The notes under the pieces were generated by a model. It saw nothing but the letters and a program-made list of their open reading frames with translations. It ran no database searches and was not told the DNA's origin. From Dyella monticola (GTDB lineage: Bacteria; Pseudomonadota; Gammaproteobacteria; Xanthomonadales; Rhodanobacteraceae), in contig NZ_QRBE01000015.1 in assembly GCF_003363155.1 (NCBI RefSeq), positions 43,796-107,795 of the forward strand: DNA of 64,000 bases. Direction: 5' to 3'. Positions 9,865 through 19,236 of this stretch are shown here, one piece after another (position 1 is the first letter of the stretch; each line of letters starts with the position of its first letter). Both the position numbers and the translations under genes were made by a program.

Positions 9865-10643
9865 AGTTGCGTATTGCTGCGGTGGTTGTCGTGCTGGCAG
9901 TCATCGCCGTCCTGGTCATCTTTAAGCCGTTCCCGCATCCAAGCCTGGAACACGCGACGGTCAAGTTGATGCCTACCACACAGGCACCGGCCGGCCATGA
10001 CGACGTGCTGGCGGTGTTCTATTCCGGCGATGGCGGCTGGCGCGATCTGGATAAGCAACTGGGTCAACGGCTCGTCGCGCGCGGCGTGCCTGTACTTGGC
10101 ATCAGCTGCCTGGATTACTACTGGCGCATGCGCTCGGCAGACGAATCGGCGAAAGACCTGGATGCGCTGATTACCCAATACACCAGCCAGTGGCACAAGC
10201 AAAAGGTATGGCTGATCGGCTTTTCCTTCGGCGCCGACGTGCTGCCGACGATCGTGAACAAGCTCAGCCCCGCCAACCGTGCGCGCATCACTCAGATAGT
10301 GCTGCTTTCGCCCAGCATGGATGTGAACTTCGAGATCGAAATGGAGGATTACATCATGGTGCGCGAGAACTGGTTGAAGACGCACCTGCAGGAACTCAAG
10401 CAACGAATCAATCCCGTGCCGCACTATCCGGCGCTGCCGCCGATCGTCGCACTCGAGGGTCAGCCGCCGCTCGTGTGCTATTACGGCCACGACGATAGCG
10501 ATGACACCGTGTGCGACGATCCGCATCTGCCCAAATGGGTGAAGGTGTACGAGATGCCGGGCGATCATCACTTCGACTACAACTATGATGGGCTTGCGGT
10601 GCGCATGATTGGTGATCTGCCGAAGGATGCGGCGACACCGTAA
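9861..10643 (+). CDS. VirJ/AcvB-family periplasmic hydrolase (aminoacyl-PG hydrolase-like)
   Basis: 260-residue alpha/beta hydrolase of the VirJ/AcvB family. An N-terminal hydrophobic segment (about residues 4-22) exports or anchors it to the periplasm. The oxyanion-region motif VFYSGDGGWRDLD, the nucleophile elbow GFSFGADVLP and a C-terminal histidine in PGDHHFDYN fit a Ser-Asp-His hydrolase. It overlaps mprF by four bases (ATGA), so it is translationally coupled. In Pseudomonas and Agrobacterium the equivalent proteins hydrolyse alanyl- or lysyl-phosphatidylglycerol made by the neighbouring synthase, giving a make-and-break cycle for membrane charge. The same role is inferred here. Confidence 0.88.
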   Translation: MKLRIAAVVVVLAVIAVLVIFKPFPHPSLEHATVKLMPTTQAPAGHDDVLAVFYSGDGGWRDLDKQLGQRLVARGVPVLGISCLDYYWRMRSADESAKDLDALITQYTSQWHKQKVWLIGFSFGADVLPTIVNKLSPANRARITQIVLLSPSMDVNFEIEMEDYIMVRENWLKTHLQELKQRINPVPHYPALPPIVALEGQPPLVCYYGHDDSDDTVCDDPHLPKWVKVYEMPGDHHFDYNYDGLAVRMIGDLPKDAATP

Positions 10644-10947
10644 GACGTCTCATTGATGGGGCGTTTCGCAACAGCCTCCCCTCTCTAGGGAAAACCAGGC
10701 ATCCCTAAACGTGGAACCCTGGGCATGTTCTCCGACCTGAAAGTCAGGACAAAGCGCACCCGTTCACGGCCGCATGGCGATCCCTGCACAGCCTGCCGAC
10801 ACGCCCTACGCACCACCTTCACCAGCATGAATCTCGCGTGCTCCGCGTACACATCGCGTACGCCGTATTCACGACCGCATTGGTCGAATCGATAACGCCG
10901 AACGCACTACCGCGCCCGGCCTGTCATCGATCTGCACGGAGATTGCC
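10644..10947. other. Intergenic region, no gene seen
   Basis: About 300 bases between the VirJ-like gene and the DUF1328 gene. No convincing ORF, stem-loop or RNA gene was recognised; it presumably holds the promoter of the small membrane protein downstream. Confidence 0.4.
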
Positions 10948-11121
10948 ATGCTTTATTGGGCCGCCGTATTTTTCATCATCGCCATCATTGCCGCCGTGTT
11001 CGGTTTCGGCGGTATCGCCGCAGGTGCGGCAAGCATTGCGAAAATCCTGTTCATCGTGTTCGTCATCCTCTTTATCTTGTCGCTGATCTTCGGCGGCATA
11101 CGCAGAGGCCCACGACCGTAA
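10948..11121 (+). CDS. Small membrane protein, DUF1328/YtjA family
   Basis: 57-residue protein starting [20 protein letters not shown] and ending GGIRRGPRP. Two hydrophobic helices are separated by a Gly/Ala-rich turn ([12 protein letters not shown]), the pattern of the DUF1328 (YtjA) family of small inner-membrane proteins. Such proteins are widespread and often stress- or stationary-phase-induced, but their role is unknown. GGAG lies upstream of the ATG at normal distance, and a strong terminator follows 24 bases after the stop, so this is a complete single-gene unit. Confidence 0.9.
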   Translation: MLYWAAVFFIIAIIAAVFGFGGIAAGAASIAKILFIVFVILFILSLIFGGIRRGPRP

Positions 11122-11145
11122 CAGCAACTGTCATCGCTAAAAGAG

Positions 11146-11180
11146 AAGCTGCGGCGTCCGCGGATGCCGCAGCTTTTTTT
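11146..11180 (+). terminator. Rho-independent terminator after DUF1328 gene
   Basis: Ten-base arms AAGCTGCGGC and GCCGCAGCTT around a 10-base loop, followed by a run of T. It sits between convergent genes; the minus-strand methyltransferase ends at 11184, so it may work for both. Confidence 0.9.
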
Positions 11181-11183
11181 GTG

Positions 11184-12032
11184 CTAGCGGCTTTGAAACA
11201 AAGCGACTCGCTTGTGATCGGCTTCACCATCCGCGCGAAGCCACGACTCCCTTGCAACCACCGTCGTACACGGCCCCAAAGTGCAAACGCGAATCGCACG
11301 GCTTTGCGCTTCACACTTGAGCCTATCCAATACGGTGCGCAGCATCGCGCCGGTGACCGGCGTATACAGATAAAACACCGTTCCGTCCGACAGACGCGCC
11401 TGGCGCACATCCTCGGCAATGAATTGGGCATTGCGCAAACCAAGCGCATGCACGGATCGCGTGGCCGTTTCCACATAACTCCTTTGCAGCTCGACACCCA
11501 CGCAACGCGCCTGCGTGCAGATCGCCGTCAGCATGGTGACGTGACCGAGACCGGAACCCAGATCGATGACGACATCACGATTGTTCAGCGGTACACGCTG
11601 AATGAAATCCAGGATATGCCGTGCCGGCGTGGGTTGATAGAAGACCATCTCGTCCTCCAGCTCCGCCTCATCCTGCGGTTCGCCAAGTTGGAGCACCCCG
11701 CCAATCAGCTCATCCAACGCGTCGTAACCCTCATCATCGCCGATTCGACGCAACGTAGCGTGCCATTCGTGCAGCACCCGTGCACCGTCGCCCTGTCGAA
11801 TATCGTTGCGTAGCGTCTGGTACACGTGGCGATTGATTGCCTCCAATTCGGCTGTCAGCACTTCGGCGCGCTGCGCAAGCGACGCGTCGGCCATGAGATC
11901 GGCGCGCAGCATCCAGCACTCAAGCCGCTCCAATGCATCGATGCGGCGTCCAAGCTCACGCGGTTCGCGTAGCGAACGATCATGCGATAGCGCGCCGATC
12001 TGGGCCTCTAGTGCGTGAAGATCCCAATCCAT
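11184..12032 (-). CDS. SAM-dependent methyltransferase (class I)
   Basis: 282-residue protein with an N-terminal helical, charged region (about residues 1-120) and a C-terminal Rossmann methyltransferase domain. The SAM-binding motif I is VVIDLGSGLGHVTMLTA, followed by VGVELQRSYVETA (acidic motif-II position) and QFIAEDVRQA. The ATG at 12032 follows the upstream hydrolase stop by seven bases, so the two genes form one transcript. The substrate is unknown. The SAM-domain arrangement is distantly reminiscent of DOT1/rRNA-type enzymes, but that is not enough for a specific call. Confidence 0.83.
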   Translation of the reverse strand: MDWDLHALEAQIGALSHDRSLREPRELGRRIDALERLECWMLRADLMADASLAQRAEVLTAELEAINRHVYQTLRNDIRQGDGARVLHEWHATLRRIGDDEGYDALDELIGGVLQLGEPQDEAELEDEMVFYQPTPARHILDFIQRVPLNNRDVVIDLGSGLGHVTMLTAICTQARCVGVELQRSYVETATRSVHALGLRNAQFIAEDVRQARLSDGTVFYLYTPVTGAMLRTVLDRLKCEAQSRAIRVCTLGPCTTVVARESWLRADGEADHKRVALFQSR

Positions 12033-12039
12033 GCGTGAC

Positions 12040-12891
12040 TCAATGCAGCGTGCGCCGCAACCATTCGGCCAATTGCGCCAGCACCTGGTGGCGACCCGGT
12101 TCAGCCTCATTGAACAGCTCATGGAAAAGCGTGTCGAAAAATCGGCTCGTCAGCTGCTTGGTGGCCCACGCACCGTTGGAGAATTCCTTGCTTCCGGAGG
12201 GATCCACCAGGCGATCGCTGCCGGCGACCAGCAATAGGGTCGGTACCCGCAAACGCCATGCATCAGCAATGCTCGATGCACCGGCGCGGAAAATGAAATC
12301 GGCCATGCGCGGCGTCACCATGCCTATGCATAGCGGATCATTACGGTAGGCCTGAAGCACCTTCGCGTCATGCGAGAGCCCTTCCAGCGGCAATCCGTTG
12401 CGCAGCGGCAGATTCGGCACCACACGCTTGAGCACCGCTGCAAGCCGGCGCAATGGCGCACTGGCATATGAACGCAAGGCCGGCGACGACAACACCAGCC
12501 CCGGCGGTGCCACGCGACCATCAAGCACTGCACGCACCGTTACTACGCCGCCCATGCTGTGACCCAACAGCAAAGGCCGTCTGCCAACGCTGTTGGTGTA
12601 GTGATCGTAGATGGCAGTGAGGTCACGCAGTAGATCATCCTCGTGCGACAACGCGGCCCGCGGGCCCGGGCTGTGGCCATGGCCACGCTGATCGTACGCA
12701 CGCACGGCATAACCTTGCGCACGAAACCACTGTGCAAGCGCTTCATAGCGCCCGCTGTGTTCACCCAGGCCATGCACGATCAATACGGCATGGCGCGCAG
12801 CAGCATGCGGCCAGTCACGCAAAAACAAGCGCTGACCATCGGCCATGGTGAGCCAGTGCGCTTCCGCCTCCACCACCCCATCTCCCGCCAT
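12040..12891 (-). CDS. Alpha/beta hydrolase, monoacylglycerol lipase-like
   Basis: 283-residue hydrolase of the serine aminopeptidase S33/Hydrolase_4 type. The oxyanion-hole motif is VHGLGEHSGRYEALA, the nucleophile elbow is LLGHSMGGVVTVRA, the acid is in VAGSDRLVDPSGS and the histidine in LFHELFNE, matching bacterial monoacylglycerol lipases and lysophospholipases. No signal peptide, so probably cytoplasmic. GGAGACGGCG precedes the ATG at 12891. It is followed seven bases later by the methyltransferase gene in the same transcript. Confidence 0.9.
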   Translation of the reverse strand: MAGDGVVEAEAHWLTMADGQRLFLRDWPHAAARHAVLIVHGLGEHSGRYEALAQWFRAQGYAVRAYDQRGHGHSPGPRAALSHEDDLLRDLTAIYDHYTNSVGRRPLLLGHSMGGVVTVRAVLDGRVAPPGLVLSSPALRSYASAPLRRLAAVLKRVVPNLPLRNGLPLEGLSHDAKVLQAYRNDPLCIGMVTPRMADFIFRAGASSIADAWRLRVPTLLLVAGSDRLVDPSGSKEFSNGAWATKQLTSRFFDTLFHELFNEAEPGRHQVLAQLAEWLRRTLH

Positions 12892-13025
12892 CGCCGTCTC
12901 CGACCGTTATTCCATTGCCGCGCATCTTGGACGGCGTACATTACGCCTTTGCTCAAGCCGATGAGAAGTACAGGTGATGCTGATCGTCGACGTCTTGCGA
13001 TCAATGCCAGCATGACCGGAATGGT

Positions 13026-14072
13026 TCATGCGAAGCGACGGAGCTGCTCCATGCCAGGCGCGCACGCCGATTCAAGGCGAGCCCGCTGGTCGGAGGGCAA
13101 GGCCATCCACTTGGGCGGGTTTTGGCGCACGCGACCGGCCGCTAGTGCAAGCCATGCAGGATTGTCCAAACCGGCGTCCATGAAGCGGATGATGCGCTCG
13201 AGTTCGGCGCGAGGCGCATCGAGCATCGATTCGTAGCGCACGTGGAGTACGCGCTCGGCAGGAACTTTCTCCAGCAGCTTCAGACCCACGGTAATCATCT
13301 CCGACCACGCCAGGCCGATTTGATCGAGCGGCAGTTCAAAGCGATGGAATACGTCGACGTCGAAGCTATCGGGCACCAGCCCGCGCCACTCGCGTGGCAG
13401 ATCATCGGGCGCCTGATACGTCGGCGCCAGATAAGGCGCCGAACCGAAGCGTCTTTTGAACATGTTGCCGATAATCCCCATCCGCATCGGTGCGAAGCGG
13501 CTCGCCGAAAGCGCGAATTCCCGCCCGTCGCGAAATACGTGAATGAACTTGGCATCGGGAAAGAAGTGCGACAACGGATGCACGAGGCCCAAGGACGCAC
13601 CCGAACGCTCACACCAGAACCGACGGCCCAGGCGCGTACTCAGCCACTGGAAAACGTGCAAATAGTGTTGATGAAGTCGATCGTGTGGCAACGATTGCAC
13701 ATAAGCACCCAGTTCCTCGTGGAGCCCGTCGGGGTCCTCGGTGAGCAGCGGCAACGTCATCGCCAACAGCGGCGGAATGCCTGTCTCGCGAAAGCGCAGC
13801 GCCCGCGCCAATGGGTAACGAAACTCCTCAATCACCAGGCCTCGCTCCATCAATCGAAGCCACGCCGTATGGCGTGCGCGCGGTTCGCACAGCATGGACC
13901 AAAACGTCGGACCATCAACCGGGTCCAACCGAAACCCCAGCGGATGAAGCGCATTAAACAGCTCCGAAAGGCTCAGGATGTCCGGATGCAGGGCGAGCAG
14001 CTCAGATAGCATCGTGGAGCCGGAGCGGCCCGTGCTGACGATAAAGAGTGGTGCCTGGGTCGAGCTTGTCAT
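13026..14072 (-). CDS. Sulfotransferase-family protein
   Basis: 348-residue protein of the PAPS-dependent sulfotransferase family (Sulfotransfer_3-like). The 5'-phosphosulfate loop is seen at the N-terminus in FIVSTGRSGSTMLSELL, and the 3'-phosphate-binding motif in FIHVFRDGREFALSAS. The acceptor is not predictable. The ATG at 14072 is chosen; the frame extends to a TTG at 14081. It follows the interrupted HIT gene at very short distance, suggesting they were one transcription unit. Confidence 0.86.
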   Translation of the reverse strand: MTSSTQAPLFIVSTGRSGSTMLSELLALHPDILSLSELFNALHPLGFRLDPVDGPTFWSMLCEPRARHTAWLRLMERGLVIEEFRYPLARALRFRETGIPPLLAMTLPLLTEDPDGLHEELGAYVQSLPHDRLHQHYLHVFQWLSTRLGRRFWCERSGASLGLVHPLSHFFPDAKFIHVFRDGREFALSASRFAPMRMGIIGNMFKRRFGSAPYLAPTYQAPDDLPREWRGLVPDSFDVDVFHRFELPLDQIGLAWSEMITVGLKLLEKVPAERVLHVRYESMLDAPRAELERIIRFMDAGLDNPAWLALAAGRVRQNPPKWMALPSDQRARLESACAPGMEQLRRFA

Positions 14073-14085
14073 GGTGTGCAATCGC

Positions 14086-14514
14086 TCAACGTAGGGTGAG
14101 GCACGACCTTAGCGTATCGGCATAACTATCCAAGGTCGGTCTTTCCGGCGCAATGGGATCGTGCGGATAAATCCGAAGCATCCCGTCGTTCGCATGCCTT
14201 GGATGGACGTGAAAATGAAGATGAGGAACCTCCTGGAACGCGGCTTGGCCGATGGAGTGCCGCACGCTCACTCCTTGATTGAGAAATGCGGAGCCGACTG
14301 CCTAAGTGACCCGTGAAATCATCATGATCAGCGCAAGTCCCATATCGGGCGTCAGCTCGCGCACATCATTCAAATGCTTTTTTGGAACAACCAGCGTATG
14401 CCCCGGATGGAATTGCCGCAGATCGATATACGCCAAGGCAAATTCATCTTCACACACCCTGCTCGCCGGTTTGTGGCCGCTTACAATGCGGCAAAATACG
14501 CATGCTTGGTCCAT
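14086..14514 (-). pseudogene. HIT-family protein gene interrupted by an in-frame TAG
   Basis: Gene for a histidine-triad nucleotide-binding protein of about 141 residues. The first part (MDQACVFCRIVSG, then YIDLRQFHPGHTLVVPKKHL) and the second part (SIGQAAFQEVPHLHFHVHPR, carrying the HxHxH catalytic triad) are in the same reading frame and are separated by a single amber codon at 14302-14304 (codon 71). There is no frameshift or other damage, and GGGAGAG precedes the ATG at 14514. As read, the product stops before the histidine triad and would be inactive. Possible explanations are a recent CAG-to-TAG nonsense mutation, a sequencing error, or amber suppression. Confidence 0.85.
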
Positions 14515-14618
14515 GTGTCTCTCCCGTTGCCGACGTGCGCCCTGAGCGCTTGATGTCCACATCATGGACACCAAGCATGGGATCACACCGATATCTTCAG
14601 GCATCTATCGGTTGCGGT

Positions 14619-16850
14619 TTACGGGTGTGTCGCGGTAACTGGCAGCTGCGCATCGAGGAAGGCGAATACGTCCGCATACTCCGCAGCCTCCGCGCCGAGC
14701 GAGGCCTGGATGCCGTGTCCGCCATGCGCATCGGTGCGGATCCAGACAGGCCGTCCACTGGTATTGGCAGCGCGCAGGCGCGCCGCGAATTTTCCGGTCT
14801 CCCATGGCGCCACGCGGCTGTCGTTCAGACCGACGTCGAGCATCATCGCGGGATAAGCGGTATGCGGATGGATCTGCTGGTATGGGTCCATCGCCAGCAT
14901 CCAGGGAAAATCCGCCGCCTTGCTCGGGTCACCCATTTCGCCCATTTGATTGGCGCCGTTAGGCTCCTGCAGCAGCCGCACTGGATTGAGCAGGCTGACC
15001 ATGAAGACGGCGGCACCGAAACGACTGGGATAACCCACTACCGCCCCACCAAGCAATAGACCGCCCGCACTGCCGGAAATCAGCGCGGTGCGCTCGGGGC
15101 GGCTGTAACCGAGCTCGCTCAGTCGCGCTACCGCAGCGACAAAATCCTCCACGCCCTTGTGCTTATTCGGACCCTTGCCGGCCTTATGCCACGCCTCGCC
15201 CTTTTCGCCGCCACCACGAACGTGCGCATAGGCGAAGATGTTGCCGTTCTTGACCCATTCCAGCCGCACCGGTCGGAACGATGGCACGATGGACATGCCA
15301 TAGCTGCCATAACCAAAAACGATGGCACGGTGCGAGCCATCCAGTGCGACATCCTTGCGATGCACAATCGTCAGCGGCACATGCGTGCCATCCTTGCTGA
15401 CCAGCTCGGTCTCGGTCGCTTCGATCATGCTGTAATCGGCCGGGCTGGCCTCGTCCTGGCCGAGGCTGCGCAGGCTTCGTGTCGACGGGTCGTAGCGCCA
15501 GAATTTTGGAGGCGTGGTCCAGCTGCGCAAACCAAGCACGAATCCGTCCTGATTGTCGTCAGCATGAAATAACGCGGCGGAACCGGGGAACGGCATCGGC
15601 ACATTTTCGACCTTGTCGGTGCGATAGTCGATGCGGCGGATACTATCGATGCCGTTTCTCACCACTTTTACGTATAAGGCGTCGCGTGCCGGCGCGATCA
15701 TTTGCGTATCGTCGAGGTTGGAGTCGACGATCATCTCGTCATCCTGCAGTGACAGGATGGGGTGCGCGTCCTTGAGCGATGCATCCGGCCGCGACAGATC
15801 CAGTGCAAGCAATTCGCCGTTGGAACGTGTGCGGGTAGAGACCAGATAGAGCGTATTACCGTGGATATCGGCGTCGACTATTTCGTCATCGAAATCGGCG
15901 ATGCAATGCCACGTCGCGCCAGGCTTTATCGCCTCGGTTTGCATGGTCACGCAATAGCGTTGTTCGATCTGCGCGCCCTGCTCTTCGGCGATCGCCCAGC
16001 GCGAATCTGTGCGGAACTGGACATCCGGGAAACGGTTGGACGACATCGTAAAGCTTGGATTGACACCCTCGCCCTTACCGGCACGCAGCAATATCGGATC
16101 GCTCGCGGATGGCGTTCCCAACCGGTGAAAGCGAAGACGCATGTCTTGCAGTGGATCGCCGTTAGTGCGCTGCGCGGGGGGCGCCATCTGGGTGTAGGCA
16201 AAGCCGCTTCCATCCGGCAGCCACTCGGCTCCGAATTCGCCCCACACCGGTTCGACGGCATCCCCGGTCGGTTTGCCGCTCTTCACATCGAGCACTTCCA
16301 TACGGGTGACTTCATTACCGCCGTGATCGATATCCACCGCGACCTTGCTGCCATCCGGCGAGGGTACGAACAAAGTGATCGAGGCGTGGCCGCCATCGCC
16401 TGCCAAGGTCGCCGGATCGAGCAGCACGCGCTCGGCGCCGTTGGCCTCGCGCACCATCAATGTGCCGTTGCCCTGCGCTTCCTCGCGGATGAAGAACAAG
16501 CTTCCGTCAACGTAGCGCTGGGAGCGGTGCACGACCGTGGTGCCATTGATCTTCTGGAGATCCTGTTGCCAGAACTTCAGCGTGGGCAATGCATCCAGCT
16601 TTGCACGCGTGTAATCACCCTGTGCAGCGAGCCACTGCTGAAATTCAGCATTGTGCGCACCCTCCATCCAGCGGTAAGGGTCATGCAGGGTAACGCCAAA
16701 GAGATGGTCGACCTGATCCACTGTGCGTGCAGGCGCAGGCTCGTCGGTCTGCGCGGCGATGGCGGGCAACGCGCCCACCATCAAGGTACACGCGGCAGCG
16801 ACAACACAGAGCGATACATACGCACGGGAGGAACGAAAAGTGTACGGCAT
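14619..16850 (-). CDS. Secreted prolyl oligopeptidase (S9A family)
   Basis: 743-residue serine peptidase cleaving short peptides after proline, with an N-terminal signal peptide (about 32 residues ending PAIAAQ), so periplasmic or exported. The N-terminal seven-bladed propeller region includes DPYRWMEG near its start, typical of the family. The C-terminal hydrolase domain carries the nucleophile in ALISGSAGGLLLGG, the aspartate in GLNDSRVAPWE and the histidine in TDAHGGHG. Start placed at ATG 16850 because AAGGAT is correctly spaced; an ATG seven codons upstream lacks one. It appears monocistronic. Confidence 0.94.
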   Translation of the reverse strand: MPYTFRSSRAYVSLCVVAAACTLMVGALPAIAAQTDEPAPARTVDQVDHLFGVTLHDPYRWMEGAHNAEFQQWLAAQGDYTRAKLDALPTLKFWQQDLQKINGTTVVHRSQRYVDGSLFFIREEAQGNGTLMVREANGAERVLLDPATLAGDGGHASITLFVPSPDGSKVAVDIDHGGNEVTRMEVLDVKSGKPTGDAVEPVWGEFGAEWLPDGSGFAYTQMAPPAQRTNGDPLQDMRLRFHRLGTPSASDPILLRAGKGEGVNPSFTMSSNRFPDVQFRTDSRWAIAEEQGAQIEQRYCVTMQTEAIKPGATWHCIADFDDEIVDADIHGNTLYLVSTRTRSNGELLALDLSRPDASLKDAHPILSLQDDEMIVDSNLDDTQMIAPARDALYVKVVRNGIDSIRRIDYRTDKVENVPMPFPGSAALFHADDNQDGFVLGLRSWTTPPKFWRYDPSTRSLRSLGQDEASPADYSMIEATETELVSKDGTHVPLTIVHRKDVALDGSHRAIVFGYGSYGMSIVPSFRPVRLEWVKNGNIFAYAHVRGGGEKGEAWHKAGKGPNKHKGVEDFVAAVARLSELGYSRPERTALISGSAGGLLLGGAVVGYPSRFGAAVFMVSLLNPVRLLQEPNGANQMGEMGDPSKAADFPWMLAMDPYQQIHPHTAYPAMMLDVGLNDSRVAPWETGKFAARLRAANTSGRPVWIRTDAHGGHGIQASLGAEAAEYADVFAFLDAQLPVTATHP

Positions 16851-17047
16851 GACGATATCCTTATAGTGCATGAAATAGTTTCCTCAACGGCATTTCCACA
16901 CAGCATCTGGCAGCGAGATATTTTCAATCTGGCTGCTTAGAGAATCGGGACAGGCATCGTTCGAATCATTTTTCCACGTCCATGTCGAAGGAGAATGTGC
17001 CTTTTGACTCAAAACCAGGCGCCACCGGGTGATGGCTTTCCGCTTCA

Positions 17048-17293
17048 TCAATCGAAGAAAACGTCTTTTTCCAGAATTACCCAAAGCTCAGCCGGACACA
17101 TCAGCCCGCTCTGTATCAAGCGATATTCCATGGCTTCGGCCACGACCTGGCAATTATCGGGTGTAATCTCGCATCGATGCGTGCGCAAAAAATCGAAGAC
17201 AAAGCGCTGCAGCTCCCACGGGAGGCGATCGTACGAAGTCTCTCCGCCCCGCAAGTGAGTACGCCTGAGCAGTTTTCGAGCCGCCGCTACCAT
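17048..17293 (-). CDS. Small hypothetical protein
   Basis: 81-residue product of unknown function, starting MVAAARKLLRRTHLRGGETS and ending LEKDVFFD. Start chosen at ATG 17293, which has AAAGGAT seven bases upstream; a GTG six codons earlier is also in frame. The protein is mixed alpha-helical in character with no signal peptide or membrane segment, and contains PWELQRFVFDFLRTHRCEITPDN. Base composition is lower in GC than the flanking genes, possibly horizontal. No family recognised. Confidence 0.5.
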   Translation of the reverse strand: MVAAARKLLRRTHLRGGETSYDRLPWELQRFVFDFLRTHRCEITPDNCQVVAEAMEYRLIQSGLMCPAELWVILEKDVFFD

Positions 17294-17468
17294 GCAACGA
17301 TCCTTTGTCACCTACTCGTGAACAAGGTGTTGCAAGATATATTCCACCATTATTTTTCAAGCGCTTGAAACCGCTGCGTGTGTCCGCGGACATGGCAACG
17401 GACAGGATGCGGACAACTCGTCCGTTTGAACCTAGGGTCGCTTTGCGCTTGCCGGCAAGCCCACGCCC

Positions 17469-18044
17469 TCAAACCACGGCATCGACAAACAGCCCACGCA
17501 AGCCGGAAATGCCGCTTTCACCGATATTTTGCGCCAGCGTTTGCGTAAAGGATTGCAAGCTCGGCAAAGCAGTGCTTGAAGCATCCGCAGGTGCTTCGGA
17601 TGAAGCACCCAGTGACGTCCAGAGGTTTTTAAATACCGCAGTCAAATTGCTGGAGCCGCCGGCAGCGGAAGCCGTGCTGTACGAATTGGCCTCCAATGCC
17701 TGCGCCAGATTCGAGAATGCCGAGGCGACGTTCCGATACTGTTGCACCTGTTGCTGTGCTTTTGGCGCTTGCGCGTTTGCGTCCGCGCCATGGGCACCAT
17801 TGGGCGCGGTCGCAACCATGGCGGTCGTGGATGCGGAACCGGGCGTGGGGGTTAATCCGACTTGCGCGAGTGCCGCTGCAATCGCCGAGGCCAACTGGCT
17901 CGCGTTTTCGGTCGAGGTGCTGGTGGAAGCCGGAGATTCCGCTGTTCTTGGCTGATTGAGCCCAGCCTGGTGATGCGCATACCGGAGCGCGACGAGACCG
18001 CCGACGTAGTGCGACTGAGTACTGCTGGCGCTTGAAATACCCAT
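17469..18044 (-). CDS. Ala/Ser-rich hypothetical protein
   Basis: 191-residue low-complexity protein rich in Ala, Ser, Thr and Gln. It starts MGISSASSTQSHYVGGLVAL and ends with a better-ordered segment including LPSLQSFTQTLAQNIGESG. There is no signal peptide or transmembrane helix. The pattern resembles poorly characterised Xanthomonadales/Burkholderiales proteins, but no function is assignable. The ATG at 18044 has only a weak ribosome binding site, and the frame runs on upstream to 18146, so the start is uncertain. Confidence 0.6.
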   Translation of the reverse strand: MGISSASSTQSHYVGGLVALRYAHHQAGLNQPRTAESPASTSTSTENASQLASAIAAALAQVGLTPTPGSASTTAMVATAPNGAHGADANAQAPKAQQQVQQYRNVASAFSNLAQALEANSYSTASAAGGSSNLTAVFKNLWTSLGASSEAPADASSTALPSLQSFTQTLAQNIGESGISGLRGLFVDAVV

Positions 18045-18467
18045 GGCAGGTAGCCCGTTGCGGACAATTGGCTCGCCGTATCTTACCCGGTCTTTCTTTT
18101 CACTGCGCGGAACGGCTCCGCTCGCGCCGACCCGAGCGTATTGCAAGGTGCGGCAGTGTCGCCGCGAAGAGACGGGTCACGCTTTACAACCTGGTTGGTG
18201 ACGATGCATCGCTGTGCACGCCCGCTAGCACCGCCGGTTGCATACTCGCTTGACCCATACCCATGCAGGTACCAGCGGTCGGTTGCGCACCTCTGGGCGT
18301 ACGCCCGCCAACCGTAACGGGTTCTTTTCAGCCGTCTAACGTTCGCTGTCGCATAAGGTGCTGCTGCTCGCTTTCGATCCATCTTTTCAGAGATGGCAAG
18401 CAAACCGGGCTTCAAGCGTGTGTACATACGGTCCATGCAATTGCGCATCAACGTCAGGAGAACCCAC
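18045..18467. other. Divergent intergenic region, no gene seen
   Basis: About 420 bases between the Ala/Ser-rich gene (minus) and the DJ-1/PfpI gene (plus). It should hold both promoters. No stem-loop with a T-run and no convincing ORF was recognised. Confidence 0.4.
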
Positions 18468-19157
18468 GTGAAAATCCTCATGGTTTTGACCTCCCACGAC
18501 ATTCTCGGCAGCACCGGCAGGAAGACAGGTTTTTGGCTGGAAGAGTTTGCAGCGCCCTACTATGTCTTCACCGATGCCGGTGCACAGGTGACGGTTGCGT
18601 CGCCCAAAGGTGGGCAACCACCCATCGACCCCAAGAGCGACGATCCCGACAACCAGACACCTGCACAGCTTCGTTTTAAAGGGGACCCCAAAGCGCAGCA
18701 GGTGCTTGCCCATACTCACCGCCTCGACACCGTATCGGCCAGGGATCTCGACACCGTGTTTTATCCCGGTGGCCATGGCCCCATGTGGGACCTGGCCGAA
18801 GACCCGGTCTCGATCAAATTGATCGAAGATTTCTACAACAGCGGCAAGCCTGTCGCCGCTGTGTGTCACGCCCCTGGTGTGCTTCATCACGTGACGTACA
18901 AGGGCGAACCCATCGTGAAAGGAAAGCGGGTCAGCGGATTCACCAATTCCGAAGAGGAAGCGGTGGGGCTTACGCACGTCGTGCCATTTCTGGTGGAGGA
19001 CGAACTCAAGCGATTGGGCGGTCTGTTTGAAAAGGTCCCCGACTGGCAGAGCTTTACCATCACCGACGGCCGCATGATCACGGGACAGAACCCGGCCTCT
19101 TCAGAAGCCACCGCCAAGGCACTGCTGAGTCTGATGAATGCAGCGAAAGCCGCCTGA
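18468..19157 (+). CDS. DJ-1/PfpI-family protein (Hsp31-like type 1 glutamine amidotransferase fold)
   Basis: 229-residue protein of the DJ-1/PfpI superfamily, closest in pattern to the Hsp31-like group (chaperone, deglycase or glyoxalase III activities have been reported). The nucleophile cysteine lies in PVAAVCHAPGVL; FYPGGHGPMWDLAED and the early Glu/Asp region FWLEEFAAPYYVFTDAG are family features. It starts at GTG 18468 with AGGAG at ideal distance, giving VKILMVLTSHD as the first strand. A SnoaL-like gene follows 79 bases downstream and may be co-transcribed. A role in carbonyl or protein stress is inferred. Confidence 0.92.
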   Translation: MKILMVLTSHDILGSTGRKTGFWLEEFAAPYYVFTDAGAQVTVASPKGGQPPIDPKSDDPDNQTPAQLRFKGDPKAQQVLAHTHRLDTVSARDLDTVFYPGGHGPMWDLAEDPVSIKLIEDFYNSGKPVAAVCHAPGVLHHVTYKGEPIVKGKRVSGFTNSEEEAVGLTHVVPFLVEDELKRLGGLFEKVPDWQSFTITDGRMITGQNPASSEATAKALLSLMNAAKAA

Positions 19158-19236
19158 ACATCGGCAACGTCATGAATCGCCATTGAAACAGTTATGAACC
19201 GAGAAGTCGCGTGCGCGCTCAAAACGGAGGCCGCTG

